The notes below the pieces were generated by a model, which was not told the DNA's origin, did not search any database, and saw only the letters and a program-made list of their open reading frames with translations. The translations under genes were made by a program, and so were the position numbers. A stretch of DNA of 64,000 bases from Streptomyces sp. Ncost-T10-10d (lineage in GTDB: Bacteria > Actinomycetota > Actinomycetes > Streptomycetales > Streptomycetaceae). Of the stretch, positions 9,327 through 19,700 are shown one piece after another. Within the stretch, counting starts at the first letter, position 1; every line of letters starts with the position of its first letter. The stretch is taken from the NCBI RefSeq assembly GCF_900091955.1, contig NZ_FMDF01000049.1, positions 1-64,000 of the forward strand, given 5' to 3'.

Positions 9327-10843
9327 CAGCCCTTCTTGATGTCGTAGGCGAAGAACTGGGAGTTGAGACCGTTGACCGGGTAGCCGGACAGCTTGCTGTT
9401 GGCCACGACGATCTGCGGGTACAGGTACAGCCAGTCGCTGGCCGCGTCCTCGGCGGTCTTGCGGTTGACCTTCTTCAGGAGTTCGGTCTGCTCGGAGGTG
9501 CTGGACGCCTGCTCGGCCTCCTCGACCCACCGGGTGACCTGCTTGTTGTCGTAGCCCCAGTAGAAGTCGGGGTTGCCGTACCAGACCAGGTCGCGGTCGT
9601 TGACGTGCTCCTGGAGCGTGGCCGTGAAGTCGTGGTTCTTGTAGACCTTCGTGTACCACTCGTCCGGCGTGATCGTGTTGATCTTGACGGTGATGCCGAC
9701 CTTGGCGAGCTGCGACTTGATGAAGGTCGCCGCGGTGGGGTGCGGGTCGTAGTTCGGGGTGTCGAGCGTGAAGGAGAAGCCCTTCGCGTATCCCGCCTCG
9801 GCGAGCAGCTTCTTGGCCCGCGCGGTGTCGTAGGCGTTGACCTCGGTGAGGTCCTCGTACCACGGGTCGGTGGGCGGCACCATGGAGCCGATGGGCTTGC
9901 CGTAGCCGCCCCAGACGGACTCCAGCAGCTTCTTGTCGTCGATGGCCGAGGAGACGGCCTGGCGGACCTTGACGTCCGTGAACGGCTTGGCCTTGTCGTT
10001 GAAGGCGAGCAGCAGCTTGGTCGTCGAGTTGCCGTCGTTGACCTTGTAGTTCTGATTGCTCTTGAACTGGTCGAGGGCATCGGGCGACTGCTCGCTCGTG
10101 ACGACATCCACTGCGTTGGTCAGCAGCGCGTTGTTCAGCGCCGTGGCGTCCTTGTAGTAGTGGAAGACGACCTGCTTGTTGCTGGCCGCGTCACCCCAGT
10201 AGCCGGCGAAGCGGGCGAGGCTGAGAGCGGAGCCGCGGGTCCACTTGTCCAGCGTGTACGGGCCTGTGCCGTCCTCGGTCGTCTTGAGGCCCTTCGCGTC
10301 GGAGTTGATGATCCACACGTAGGAGAGGTTGTAGACGAAGGAGATCGACTTCTTCGACAGCCGGACCTGCACCGTGTGCGGATCGGGCGTCTCGACGGAT
10401 TTGATGACCTCGAGATTGCTCTTGCGCGCGGACTGCGAGTCCTTCGCGATCACCTTTTCGAGGCTGTACTTGACGTCCTGACTGGTGAGCTTCTTGCCAC
10501 TGTGGAACTTCACACCGTCGCGCAGGGTGAAGGTGTACGTGAGTCCGTCGCCGCTGACCTTGTAGTCCTGGGCGAGCAGATTCTCGACCTTGCCGTTGTC
10601 GGTGAGCTTGAACAGCCCCTCGTACACATTGCCGTTGAGTGCCTCGGTGACGCCCTGGCCGCCGCCCGCGGTGTTGTCGAGATTCTGCGGCTCGTAGAGC
10701 GAACCGATGTTGACTGTGGCGTTCTTGTCGTGCGCCCCGCCGGCGGCGCCGCCCGCGTTGGACCCCCCGCCGCAGGCTGTGAGGGTCAGGGCAAGGGCGG
10801 CGGCGGTGGCTCCGCCGTACAGGGAAGTCTTCTTGATGCTCAT
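9326..10843 (-). CDS. Peptide/nickel ABC transporter solute-binding lipoprotein
   Basis: 505-aa extracytoplasmic binding protein of family 5 (SBP_bac_5). A lipoprotein signal with lipobox LTAC near residue 23 precedes a Gly/Ser-rich linker. The body shows VNIGSLYEPQNLDN at the start of the mature domain, the family signature region GDGLTYTFTLRDGVKFHSG, and a C-terminus with YPVNGLNSQFF. It is the first transporter gene of the operon and sits 54 bases after the DUF1684 gene. No good Shine-Dalgarno sequence is visible before the ATG. The family imports peptides, nickel or other small solutes; specificity cannot be read from sequence. Confidence 0.9.
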   Translation of the reverse strand: MSIKKTSLYGGATAAALALTLTACGGGSNAGGAAGGAHDKNATVNIGSLYEPQNLDNTAGGGQGVTEALNGNVYEGLFKLTDNGKVENLLAQDYKVSGDGLTYTFTLRDGVKFHSGKKLTSQDVKYSLEKVIAKDSQSARKSNLEVIKSVETPDPHTVQVRLSKKSISFVYNLSYVWIINSDAKGLKTTEDGTGPYTLDKWTRGSALSLARFAGYWGDAASNKQVVFHYYKDATALNNALLTNAVDVVTSEQSPDALDQFKSNQNYKVNDGNSTTKLLLAFNDKAKPFTDVKVRQAVSSAIDDKKLLESVWGGYGKPIGSMVPPTDPWYEDLTEVNAYDTARAKKLLAEAGYAKGFSFTLDTPNYDPHPTAATFIKSQLAKVGITVKINTITPDEWYTKVYKNHDFTATLQEHVNDRDLVWYGNPDFYWGYDNKQVTRWVEEAEQASSTSEQTELLKKVNRKTAEDAASDWLYLYPQIVVANSKLSGYPVNGLNSQFFAYDIKKG

Positions 10844-10897
10844 GAGGAGTACGCGCTTTCGTGCTGCGAGGCGGGGGAGTGCGGGGTTGAATCAGTG

Positions 10898-11632
10898 CTA
10901 CGCGGCGAAGCCGTCCCGGAAGACGGGCCGCTTCTCTCCGGCCTCTACGGGCAGGTGGAAACGGTTCTGCCGCGGCGGCATCGGACAGTTGTACTGGTCG
11001 GAGAATCCGCAGGGCGGCACGAAGGCACGGTTGAAGTCGAGCAGCACGCGGCCCTCGCCGGTGTGAGTGACGAAGAGGAAGCGCCCGGCACCGTAGGTGA
11101 TGTCGCCGTTGGTGGGGTCGCCGAAGACGAGCAGCAGGGTGCCGTCGTCGTCGAAGGCGCTCAGTGTGTACTCCCGGCCGTCCAGGGTGAGCTCGATGTC
11201 ACCCGGCACGACGAGGTCACGGGTGCCGCCGTTGTCCCGGATGTGCTCGAACCCGACGCGCCTGGCACCCGGCACCGGGGTGTACGAGGCCTCCAGCACC
11301 CAGGCCGGGTCGTACGGGAAGACATCGGTGCGATCGAACTTCTGGATCGCGGGGGACTGCGCGTCCCAGAAACGGAGACCGTACTCGGGCTCGCCGGTGA
11401 CGAAGTCGGTGCGCTCCACTGTGGTGACAGTCACAGAATCCGGCTGTCCGGCACGGGCCGCAGCGAGATCGGGGCGCTCGCCGGCCGGGGCCCAGCGGGT
11501 CTCGACGAGGGCGAGATTCCCGGCGGCCGAGGTGACGGAGCGCCGCCGCTCGGCGCGCCATGCCTCCCAGTCCCCGGCGGGGTCGGACGGCTGGTCGGGC
11601 ACTACAGCGGCGTGGGACACGGCATTACTCAT
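10898..11632 (-). CDS. DUF1684 family protein
   Basis: 244 aa, soluble, no signal peptide. It matches the DUF1684 pattern. The N-terminus has DWEAWRAERRRSVTSAAGNLA. The C-terminal third has LDFNRAFVPPCGFSDQYNCP followed by AGEKRPVF, with a conserved Cys pair (CGFSDQYNC) and NRF. The biochemical function of the family is not established. As the promoter-proximal gene of the transporter operon it may act on the imported substrate, which is inference from position only. Alternative reading: an unrelated cytosolic protein merely co-transcribed. Confidence 0.8.
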   Translation of the reverse strand: MSNAVSHAAVVPDQPSDPAGDWEAWRAERRRSVTSAAGNLALVETRWAPAGERPDLAAARAGQPDSVTVTTVERTDFVTGEPEYGLRFWDAQSPAIQKFDRTDVFPYDPAWVLEASYTPVPGARRVGFEHIRDNGGTRDLVVPGDIELTLDGREYTLSAFDDDGTLLLVFGDPTNGDITYGAGRFLFVTHTGEGRVLLDFNRAFVPPCGFSDQYNCPMPPRQNRFHLPVEAGEKRPVFRDGFAA

Positions 11633-11668
11633 TCACGTAGACGTACGTCGGCTGTCACGCCTCGAATG

Positions 11669-11681
11669 TCACGCTGCGTGA
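11669..11681. promoter_or_regulatory. Palindrome downstream of the transporter-operon promoter
   Basis: TCACGCTGCGTGA is a perfect six-base inverted repeat around one base. It lies about 16-28 bases downstream of the expected transcription start of the DUF1684/ABC operon, where a repressor could block transcription. The cognate regulator is unknown. Confidence 0.4.
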
Positions 11682-11703
11682 ACTTCAACCCAAAGGACCT
11701 TCT

Positions 11704-11732
11704 TTATCTTTCATAAGGCGAGCTAATGTCAA
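11704..11732 (-). promoter_or_regulatory. Predicted promoter of the DUF1684/ABC-transporter operon
   Basis: On the minus strand there is TTGACA (-35, 11732-11727), a 17-base spacer and AGATAA (-10, 11709-11704), in an unusually AT-rich patch. This resembles a vegetative (HrdB-type) promoter and predicts a leader of about 65 bases before the DUF1684 start codon. Confidence 0.55.
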
Positions 11733-12155
11733 ATTTGGCTGAATAGTGAGACCGGGGCGGGGTCGGTGGCCCGAGCCGGCCGCTGGTGGCCAGGCGGCAG
11801 CGCTCGGCCGAGCCGTGTGAAATCGGGCCGCGGCCTGCGCAGCAAGGGCCCGCTGAGCGCTCGCCCTCCTTCTTGTGGCGACGGAGCTCAGCTGGTGGAG
11901 TGCACGCACATACGAGCGGCTTCCTGACCTTCTGGCCGGGCTGAACCCGGTGTGCGTGGCGCGAGGCCTACCGGGGCGATGAACCGGCAGTCATGTCGGC
12001 GGCGATGACGTCAGGAGCCCGGCCGATTCCGGCATCGTCGCGATGGAGCTGGAGCGCAGCTCGACCGCTGCACAAGAAGACCGGGCGTGCGGAGGGCTGG
12101 ACAGTCGATTCCCGATGGCGTCGCAGCCTGTGGCGATGTGGGCGTGACCTACCGG
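11733..12155. other. Gap with no recognised gene
   Basis: The gap lies between the ABC-operon promoter and the decayed desulfhydrase-like gene. Frames on both strands are short or show mixed codon usage, and I recognise no protein, RNA or repeat in it. Confidence 0.4.
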
Positions 12156-12516
12156 CTACGGAGCCGAGAGCGTCAGCGCCTCCTCCGGTTTCGCGAGCGT
12201 TGCCGCGTGACCGAAGAGGCTGGGCATACCGCCCGAATGCAGGAAGACCGTGCGCTGCCCAGGTAACACGTCGCCGCCCTCGACCGCCGCGATCAAGCCG
12301 GCCATCGCGCGTCCGGTGTGGATCGGGTCGAGCACGATGCCTTCGGTGCGGGCGGTCAGGATGAGGGCGGCCGAGGCGGCTGCGGTCAATGTGCCGTATC
12401 CGTCGCCGACCTGACCTCGATCCGTCGACCCCACCCGGAATCACTGGCGGCCGCACGTCGCCTCGGTACAACTCCCTCCTTTCGGGCGGGGCGACGTCCG
12501 CCCGTCCGGCATTCAT
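12156..12516 (-). pseudogene. Remnant of a D-cysteine desulfhydrase/ACC-deaminase-like gene
   Basis: The minus-strand frame 12434-12156 encodes a well-formed C-terminal end: GDGYGTLTAAASAALILTAR, then a stretch with EGIVLDP, GRAMAGL and FLHSGGMPSLFG. This is the usual ending of PLP-dependent D-cysteine desulfhydrase/ACC-deaminase proteins (about 330 aa), with the LDP, MAGL and HTGG-type blocks. Just upstream, in a different frame (about 12516-12420), RPPVIPGGVDGS resembles the VIP-GGS block of the same family, so a frameshift and a large internal deletion have occurred. The N-terminal two-thirds, including the PLP lysine, is missing. Confidence 0.6.
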
Positions 12517-12606
12517 GGTGACGGTGAGCTCATCGGTGTGATGGGTCCTCAGCGGCGACCGGTAGGCGGAGAGTGCGCGCAGATCTCGAACGAGGTGCCC
12601 GGCGCC

Positions 12607-13305
12607 TCATTCGTGGGGTGGTCCCGCCATGGCGATCCAGGTGTTGGCCCAGGCGGTCAGCTCCGGGTCACCCAGGGTGCCGACCCATAAATCGACCCGG
12701 TCCGCACCCCGCCCGGCAGGGCGGGGGCCGGCTCCCAGCACGCGTAGACCTGCGCTTCGCGCCGACTCGATACCGGTGAGGGAGTCCTCCACCGCCAGTG
12801 CCTCCTGCGGCCGCACGCCGCAGAGATCTGCCGCAGCGGCATAGACGTCCGGATGGGGCTTGGGCCGCAGTGTGTCGCCCGCGACGACGATATGGCCGAA
12901 GTATCCCAGCAGTCCGGCCCGGTCCAGGCTGGACTCCACCATGTCCAGGGGGCAGTTGCTGGCAACCGCGAGTGGTAGATGGCGAGCGGCCAGGCGGACC
13001 AGAGCTGCCGCGCCCGGCATGGTGACGGGGTCTGCGGCGACCAACGCAGTGAAGTGCTGGAGAAGTGAATGCGTCATGTCGTCGGCGAGGCCAGGCTTTC
13101 CGGTCGCCTCGGCCATGAGGCTCCCGCACTCGGTGTAATGCACCCCCTTGGCTCGCTCGGCGAATCCGGCCGGGGGCTTGAGGCCGAACTCTCTGAAGAC
13201 TCTGTTGCGTGCGTCCTGCCAGTGGCGTTCGGTGTCCATCAGGGTTCCGTCGCAATCGAAGACGATTGCGGCCGGGGACCAGCCAAGGATGCGATGAGCT
13301 GTCAT
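12607..13305 (-). CDS. HAD-superfamily phosphatase/phosphohydrolase
   Basis: 232 aa from the ATG at 13305; the frame stays open further upstream, but the N-terminal extension there is low-complexity and lacks domain features. Motif I FDCDGTLMDTE is near residues 16-26, motif II AVASNCP, the motif III lysine in RPKPHPDVY, and motif IV AVEDSLTGIESA. This is the subfamily I cap arrangement of beta-phosphoglucomutase/GPH-like phosphatases. Substrate is unknown. It stands alone between a pseudogene and a divergent TetR gene. Confidence 0.85.
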   Translation of the reverse strand: MTAHRILGWSPAAIVFDCDGTLMDTERHWQDARNRVFREFGLKPPAGFAERAKGVHYTECGSLMAEATGKPGLADDMTHSLLQHFTALVAADPVTMPGAAALVRLAARHLPLAVASNCPLDMVESSLDRAGLLGYFGHIVVAGDTLRPKPHPDVYAAAADLCGVRPQEALAVEDSLTGIESARSAGLRVLGAGPRPAGRGADRVDLWVGTLGDPELTAWANTWIAMAGPPHE

Positions 13306-13862
13306 TTCTCTGCCGTTCTGGGAGAGTTCGCCGACTCCGTTCTGTCGCCGGGTTCGTGAGATGTCGGACTGCGGGAGAGATGCGCTCGACCGTTCAGCCT
13401 GGGATGCCGAACGGTCTTTCTTGACCGCGCGCGAAGGTGGTCGATCCGCCTGCGTGGGGCCCACCGCTCCGGAAAACGTCCGTCTCGTGGGTCGAGCCCG
13501 AAAACATCGTGGTCACTACGTTAATTTTGTCCGAAGAGGGACGCAATCACTCCTTCGAGTGTTTGACGGCAGGTCGGTCGCAGTTTAAACGCGAGGGGAG
13601 GGGCGGCCGAAGGGCAGCTCTGGAATGCCGTGCGACCGATCAACTCTGTTGTGAGGCAGGTAAGTTGCTGCAAACCCCGCCATAGCGGCCGCTGAGGGCG
13701 GTCCCGTTCTCGGAATCATCGGGATTGGGTCGCAAATTTCACCGATGTCACCCACATGCACGCACGGTCGAAGAATAATAAAAGCTCCGCGGTCAGTGGC
13801 GCAGTGCCGCCAATGCGCGGGCGCACTACCCCCCTGTACCCAACTCATTGCATGAATGAACG
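13306..13862. other. Divergent intergenic region, HAD to TetR
   Basis: About 560 bases between the divergent HAD phosphatase and TetR genes. It is less GC-rich than the surroundings in places (for example around 13500-13530 and 13770-13790) and probably holds both promoters. I found no convincing palindromic operator for the TetR protein. Confidence 0.4.
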
Positions 13863-13876
13863 AAGGTGGAACATAC

Positions 13877-14530
13877 GTGCAAGACAGGGCGAGAGCGACC
13901 CGGAGATCCCTACTGGAAGCCGCAGCGCAACTTTTTGTCGAACAAGGATACGCAGGCACCAGCATCAATGACATAAGTGGCCGCTCGGGGAAGACCAGTG
14001 GAGCCATCTACTTTCACTACTCGAGCAAGGAAAAGCTCGCCCTCGCTGTCGTCGGTGAACAGTTCGCCGCATGGCCGCAATTGGCCCAGCACTACACGGC
14101 CCCAGGCATTCCGCCGCTTGAGAAGCTCGTCGCTCTGAGCTTCGAAATCGCCAGAGTCCTGCGCGAGGACGTCGTAGCCCGCGCCGGCGCCCGCCTGTGG
14201 GCCGAGCGCCGGGGCATCGACGCGCCCGTACCCGCACCGTTTGCCGCCTGGACCGCGGCCGTCACGAGGCTTCTGGCCGAGGCCCGGTCCAGGGGAGAAC
14301 TCGCCGAGGGGATCGAGCCGTCGGGCACCGCCACGACACTCGTGTGTGCGCTCTTCGGTCTGTACAGCCTCACCGACGAGGTGGCGAGGGAGCAGGAACT
14401 CGGGTCCCGGCTCGACCAGTGGTGGCTCCTGGTCCTGAACGCGCTGCAGGCGCGCCCTGACCCCGCGGCCCTGATCGCACGAGCGCGAGCACGGCTTCCC
14501 GTGAACGACCCGCCCGCCCGGGCCGATTGA
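13877..14530 (+). CDS. TetR-family regulator, ScbR/gamma-butyrolactone-receptor-like
   Basis: 217 aa from a GTG at 13877 that is preceded by AAGGTGG at a good distance; an ATG at 13856 would add seven residues and has no ribosome binding site. The N-terminal TetR HTH reads RSLLEAAAQLFVEQGYAGTS through ISGRSGKTSGAIYFHYSSKE. That sequence and the length (about 215 aa) are typical of the ScbR/ArpA-like group of Streptomyces. The C-terminal ligand domain keeps W residues (AAWPQLA, RLWAERRG, LDQWW) common in this group. No butyrolactone synthase (AfsA) gene is nearby, so it may be an orphan receptor homologue controlling its own or a distant promoter. Confidence 0.75.
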   Translation: MQDRARATRRSLLEAAAQLFVEQGYAGTSINDISGRSGKTSGAIYFHYSSKEKLALAVVGEQFAAWPQLAQHYTAPGIPPLEKLVALSFEIARVLREDVVARAGARLWAERRGIDAPVPAPFAAWTAAVTRLLAEARSRGELAEGIEPSGTATTLVCALFGLYSLTDEVAREQELGSRLDQWWLLVLNALQARPDPAALIARARARLPVNDPPARAD

Positions 14531-14556
14531 CAGTCCGGCGCCAGGTGGTCGGACTG
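14531..14556 (+). terminator. Possible terminator after the TetR gene
   Basis: CAGTCCG (14531-14537) pairs perfectly with CGGACTG (14550-14556), starting at the first base after the stop codon. The stem is only seven base pairs, so the call is tentative. Confidence 0.4.
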
Positions 14557-14692
14557 CATGCTCAGCTGCCTGGTGGACCTGCCTCGTGCTGTGCTTCGGC
14601 TCTTCCCGTGTCCACGCAAAGAAGAGGCGAAATTGCAGGCCCGAGCTCCGCGGACCGGGGTGAGCCCGGTCGTGTGTCCAGATTTTGGTTCT

Positions 14693-16420
14693 CTACTTCT
14701 GGCTCCGGGCCACGACTTGGTGTTGCAGATCCTCGATCTGGGTCAAGATGTCCCGGGCCTCCTCGACGTCCGCCGAGTCCACCGCGCCCGTTCCGCGGTT
14801 CGACGGTAGGTGGTTCCGGTGGGCGAGCCGGCGGAGGATGTCGGCGTGGTGCTGGTGGATGACGTCCAGGAGGGATGCGGCGCAGCGCTCGGTCGCGGGT
14901 TCTCCTTGCGGAACTCCCGGGCCAGGTTCATCGCCCTCGCGGTCGTCTGCGATTGCATGACCAGCGCGTACGCCCGATGGCTGCGGCGCAGATCCTCCGG
15001 CTCATCCCCTGGGAACCGTTCCCCGGCCGCCGTGTGCGACGAGCCGAGCACCGCCTTGAGGAAGATCCCGTACGGCAGCTTCTTCCCGTCGCGCCAGTTC
15101 GACTCGTTCGCCGCGATGGCCTGTCTCTTCTCCGCGTCGGACAGCTTCTGATACGCCTGCCGGACCTCGGCCAGCGGGACGCGTCCCTTGCTGATGTGTT
15201 CCCAACTCGGCGTCCACGTAAAGCCCATGGCAGCCATACGGAGGCGGTTCGGCTGGTCAATCCCGGCCATGGCAGCCCGGATCGTGTTCTTGCCCTCCTT
15301 GTTCTCCTGCGGGTCCAGCCGTTTGTACGTATTGATGCCGATCACCACGGCCGTGCTCGCCGTCGCCAGTTCCTTCGCGTCGGAGCCCGCCCACGCCTCG
15401 TCGATATAGCGCGAGGCGATGTTCGTTCCACCTCTCCCGGCTGCGCCGCCATATTGACGACGTATCCCGTCATCGCCTCTTTCCCGAGCATGGGAATACG
15501 GATGCGGCTCGGGTTCTCGATCGGCTGCCGGGCCTTGGCGAGCTCGACCGACCCCGCCGCCTCTCCGATCTTGTACGGGAACACCTCTCCGCTCAGTGGC
15601 ACGTTTCCCGTCTTCGCCGTCTCATTGGGACTGACGTTCATCGTGGTGCGGATTTCCTTGTCCTTCTCCGCCCCGGAGAACGACTCGGTGGAAATCGAGA
15701 AGCGAAGACCTCTGATCCGGCCGTCCAGACGATCCTGCTGGACCCTTTCGATCCGCCGCCCCGCCGCGATCTTCTGCTCGTAACTCGCGTGCAGATCCCC
15801 CGCGTCGTCGGAGCCGCCCGTGTCCCCGCGCAGTTCGGTGAAGGCCTCGTCCACCAGTGAACGGTTGAAAGCGGACAGATCGCGGGCCGCGTACCAGCGC
15901 TCGTTCTGCTCGCCCCGGGCGACCCAGCCCCGCCCCTCCTCGGCGGTGGACCGCTTACCGGCCTTCTCGGCGAGGGCCTTCACCCGCCAGGTGGCGCTGC
16001 TCTCGACGACGTCGAGCTTGATTCGCACCCCGTCCCGAGACTTCGCCGCGCCCTGCAGCGCCGATTCGAGGTCGTTCCCCCGCACGACCTCGTTCCTGCT
16101 CCGTTGCGCAGCCGCATTCCACCCGCGCTCAGCGGCCTGCCGGGCGGCCAGGCGCAGACCACTCGGCGCGTCGGTCCGGTCCTTGTCGCGGTCCTTCTTC
16201 TTCGGCTTGTCCTTGCCCTTGAGTTTTGCCCAGAGGGCTTTGCCCTTCTTGGCGATGAAGTCGACGATTTTGTCGATGGCGCGGTTGACGGGTTTGGCGA
16301 CGGCGTGGAAGACGGATTTGCAGTACTCGGGGCAGACAGTGTTGCCCGTTCGGACAGCGGCGAGTACGCGGCACGTCCTTCTCAGGGGCCTCGTCGTGGT
16401 GCGGCAGGCCGGGTCCGGAG
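14693..16420 (-). pseudogene. Frameshifted C-terminal remnant of a large protein, DUF4157/eCIS-associated-like tail
   Basis: One minus-strand protein can be traced through three frames. The first, about 16400-15440, contains CPEYCKSVFHAVAKPVNRAI and continues to GYVVNMAAQPGEV. The sense jumps frame near 15430 to TNIASRYIDEAWAGSDAKEL and runs on through FTWTPSWEHISKGRV to REFRKENP. It jumps again near 14915 to SLLDVIHQHHADILRRLAHR and ends with VVARSQK and a TAG at 14693. The conserved sense across both jumps shows two frameshifts in a once-intact gene. The PEYCKSVFHAVAKPVN-type helical segment resembles tails of large actinobacterial proteins carrying DUF4157 that accompany contractile injection systems; that is from memory and tentative. 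The N-terminal part is absent. Confidence 0.5.
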
Positions 16421-16671
16421 CACGCCGCCGTTCAACCGGGCTCCGCAAGGGGGCCGGGGTGCGGAGCGGGCGCGGATCGCGGCACCGAAGTCGCCGCCGC
16501 GGCCGGACGAGATGCCGTTCAGTCTCTCCAGCATGCCTGGTCCCGCCGGTGCGGGCCGGGCGGTCTCAGGCCCTGGCGGGCTTCCATGCCGAGGCAGCGG
16601 GCCGACAGGAGGGCGAATCGGTGGGGAGCCGCTCTCACGGCAGGCGCACAGACCGATCAGGTGATGTTCTG
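16421..16671. other. Gap upstream of the synthetase
   Basis: Between the remnant gene and the synthetase promoter region. It may hold further decayed upstream sequence of the remnant gene, but I could not trace a continuous protein. Confidence 0.3.
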
Positions 16672-16688
16672 TCTCAGCCTCCTCTCAG
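16672..16688 (+). promoter_or_regulatory. OmpR-type direct repeat upstream of the synthetase
   Basis: TCTCAG-CCTCC-TCTCAG is a direct repeat with an 11-base period, 75 bases before the synthetase start. It matches 15 of 17 bases of the site at 22214-22230 in the promoter of the nearby two-component system. OmpR-family regulators bind such tandem 11-bp repeats, so this is a candidate site for the response regulator encoded at 22305. Confidence 0.6.
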
Positions 16689-16763
16689 CGGGCGCCGTAC
16701 AGGCTGGAACCGTCCTCCCGGACCACCGGGCGTCCTTCACCCGAGCTGAGGAGGAGGTTCCCC

Positions 16764-19700
16764 ATGACCTCCCACACCGTGGACCCGCCTGTCGTTCCGG
16801 CTGGAGACTTCGCCGACCCGAGCGCTACGAGCACGGCCCGTCGGCTGCACCACTTCTTTCAAGGCGCCTGTGACCGCACACCGTGCGCCGTCGCCCTGGA
16901 ATGCGACGAGCAGCGTCTGACGTACGCCGATCTCGACGCACGCACCAACCAGGTGGCTCACTACCTGCGCCGTGTGGGCGTCGGTACGGGCACTCGCGTG
17001 GCTGTTCTGCTACCGCGTTCTGTGGGCATGTACATCTCGCTTCTGGGCGTGTGCAAGGCCGGGGCGACGTTCGTGCCGCTCGACCCCGCGTCCCCACCCG
17101 AACGCATCGCGTACATCCTGGGCGACGCAGGGGCCGGCGTCCTGCTGACCACGGGAGTTCTGATGCCGTGCACCGGGCGTGCGGAGACGGAGGAGCAGGG
17201 AGCGTGCCGGGTGATCCGGACCGACGCCTGGGCCGGTGAACTCGCTCGTCTTCCCAGGACACGGCCGCCTGCCGACACGTCCGCCGCGGGCCGGTACGAA
17301 GGCGATCCCACCGCGTACATCATGTACACCTCGGGCTCCAGCGGCAGGCCCAAGGGCGTGGAGATCGCCCAATCAAGCATTTGTAACTTCCTCGGTGTCG
17401 TGACTCCCGTGTACGCCGTACGCCCCGATGACCGGGTGTTCCAGGGCATGACCATCTCGTTCGACTTCTCCATCGAGGAGATCTGGCCGACCTGGGCGGC
17501 AGGCGCCACGCTCGTCGCCGGGCCGAGCGGACCCGCGCGGCTCGGTGACGAGCTCGCCGACTTCCTGGAGACGCGTCGCGTCACGGTGCTGTACTGCGTG
17601 CCGACGCTGCTGGCGACGATCCCGCGCGACCTGCCGCGGGTTCGCAGTGTCGTCGTGGGCGGCGAGGCGTGCCCGCAGAGGCTCGTCGAGCGGTGGAGCA
17701 GGCCGGGACGCCGCATCCTCAACACGTACGGACCGACAGAGGCCACGGTCACGGCGACCTGGCAGGAACTGCGTGCAAACCGGCCCGTCACCATCGGGCG
17801 GCCTCTGCCGACGTACTCGGTGGTGCTTCTGGACGAACAGCGGCGGCCCGTGCCCCACGGTTCGGCCGGCGAGATATGCCTGGGCGGTCCCGGCCTGGCC
17901 CGCGGTTACGTGGGCCGGCCGGACCTGACCGCCGACCGTTTCATCGAGCACCCGCTGGCTCCCCGGGGCGGCCGGCTCTACCGCACCGGTGACCTCGGCC
18001 GGATGACCGTCGACGGGGAGATCGAGTACCTGGGCCGGGCCGACGCCGAGGTGAAGATCCGGGGATACAGGGTGGCACTCGACGAGATCGACAACGTGCT
18101 GCTGGAGGACCCCGGCGTAGCTCAAGCGGTCACCGCGCTCGTCGCAGCGCCGGACACGGGCAGGTCTCCGCTGACCCGGCACGACCTGGACCCGGCCGGG
18201 CACAGCGAGACCGAGAGCGCCACGGTGCTCGCCGCCTACGTCGTACGTGCCACAGAATCTCCCGGTCCGGACGCAGCCTCCGACGGCAACCTCGCCGCCC
18301 GCCTCCACGAGCGCCTGCAACGTACTCTGCCCGCCTATATGGTGCCGTCGTTCCTGGACATTCTCGACCGCCTTCCCGCCATGCCGAGCGGCAAGGTCGA
18401 CCGCCGGCTGCTACCCGCTCCGACCGGCCGCCGACTCATGGGGATCGGCCGCATGGTGCCCGTCCGTGGTGAGCTGGAGACGCGGGTGCGGGACGCCTGG
18501 GCACAGGTGCTCGGCCTCGCTCCCGACGAGGTGTCGGCCGAGGCGAACTTCTTCACCGACCTCGGCGGCCACTCGTTGCTCGCCGCACAGGCCGTATCGC
18601 TCTTGCGCGGCCGCGACGGCGGAACCGGCCCGACTCTGCGCGACCTGTACGAGCACCCGACGGTGCAGGGGTTCGCAGAGCGGATACGCGCCTCGGCGGC
18701 CACCATGGCCACCAGTCCGCCCCGCCCGTTCATCCGTCACAGCCGCTGCCGGATCGCGCTCGCCGGACTGGCCCAGGCGGGGGCCTTCTACCTCGTGCTC
18801 CTTCTGCTGACGCTGCCTGTGGCCGTCTCGTACACCGCACGCCACGGCCAGGTCTCGGGCGGGGAGGTCGTGCAGCCGACGATCGCCGTCCTGGCCGGCT
18901 ACCTGGCGGTGCGCTGGATCGTTCCTCTCGCTCTGGCGCGCCTGCTGGAGAACGGCATCGCACCCGGCCGCTACCCACTGTGGGGGCTGACCTATCTGCG
19001 CCTGTGGGTGCTGAACCTGCTGCTGGAGATCAGCCCGTTGCGGGTACTCAGCGGCTCTCCCATGATGGCTCCCTACCTTCGGCTGCTCGGTGCACGCGTC
19101 GGAGCCCGCGCCACGATCGCCACCGGCCTCATCGGTCTGCCGGCTCTACTGAGGATCGGCAGCGACGCGGCGGTCGGCTACGGCGTTTCACTTCGCCCCT
19201 GGAAGGTCGCGGACGGATGGGTCACCGTCGCTCCGATCACGGTGGGCGAGCGGGCCTTCGTCGGTGCCAACGCAGTGCTTGAACCCGGTGCGTGCATGGG
19301 GCCGGGGTCCGCGCTCGGTGAGCAGTCCGTGATCGGCCAGGACGCGTCGATGGCGGCCGGAGCGCGCTGGACCGGATCACCGGCGCGCCGGGTCGAGGCC
19401 CTCGCCCCGGTTGTCGAGACGATGCTGCGCACACGTGGCGTTGCAGATCACTGGCGGCCGCGACATCTGTTTGCGGCGCTGCTCGGCCTGGTGTTCCTGG
19501 AGCTGGCTCCGCTGCTGACGGTCCTGCCCGGCATCGCGTTGTTCTGGTTCGCATGGCTGCGCTGGGGTGCGGGCTCGGGGCTGGCTGCCACCGCGCTGTC
19601 CGGCCCGGTCTTCGTGGGTACGGTGTGCTTGGTGGTCGCCGTCGGCAAGCGCGTGGTCCTGCCTGAGGTGCCCGTGGGCATCCACTCGGCGCGCTCCTCG

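Noticed and set aside
16129..16374. 81-codon Gln/Arg-rich minus-strand frame
   Set aside because: Alternative-frame shadow of the decayed gene 14693-16420.
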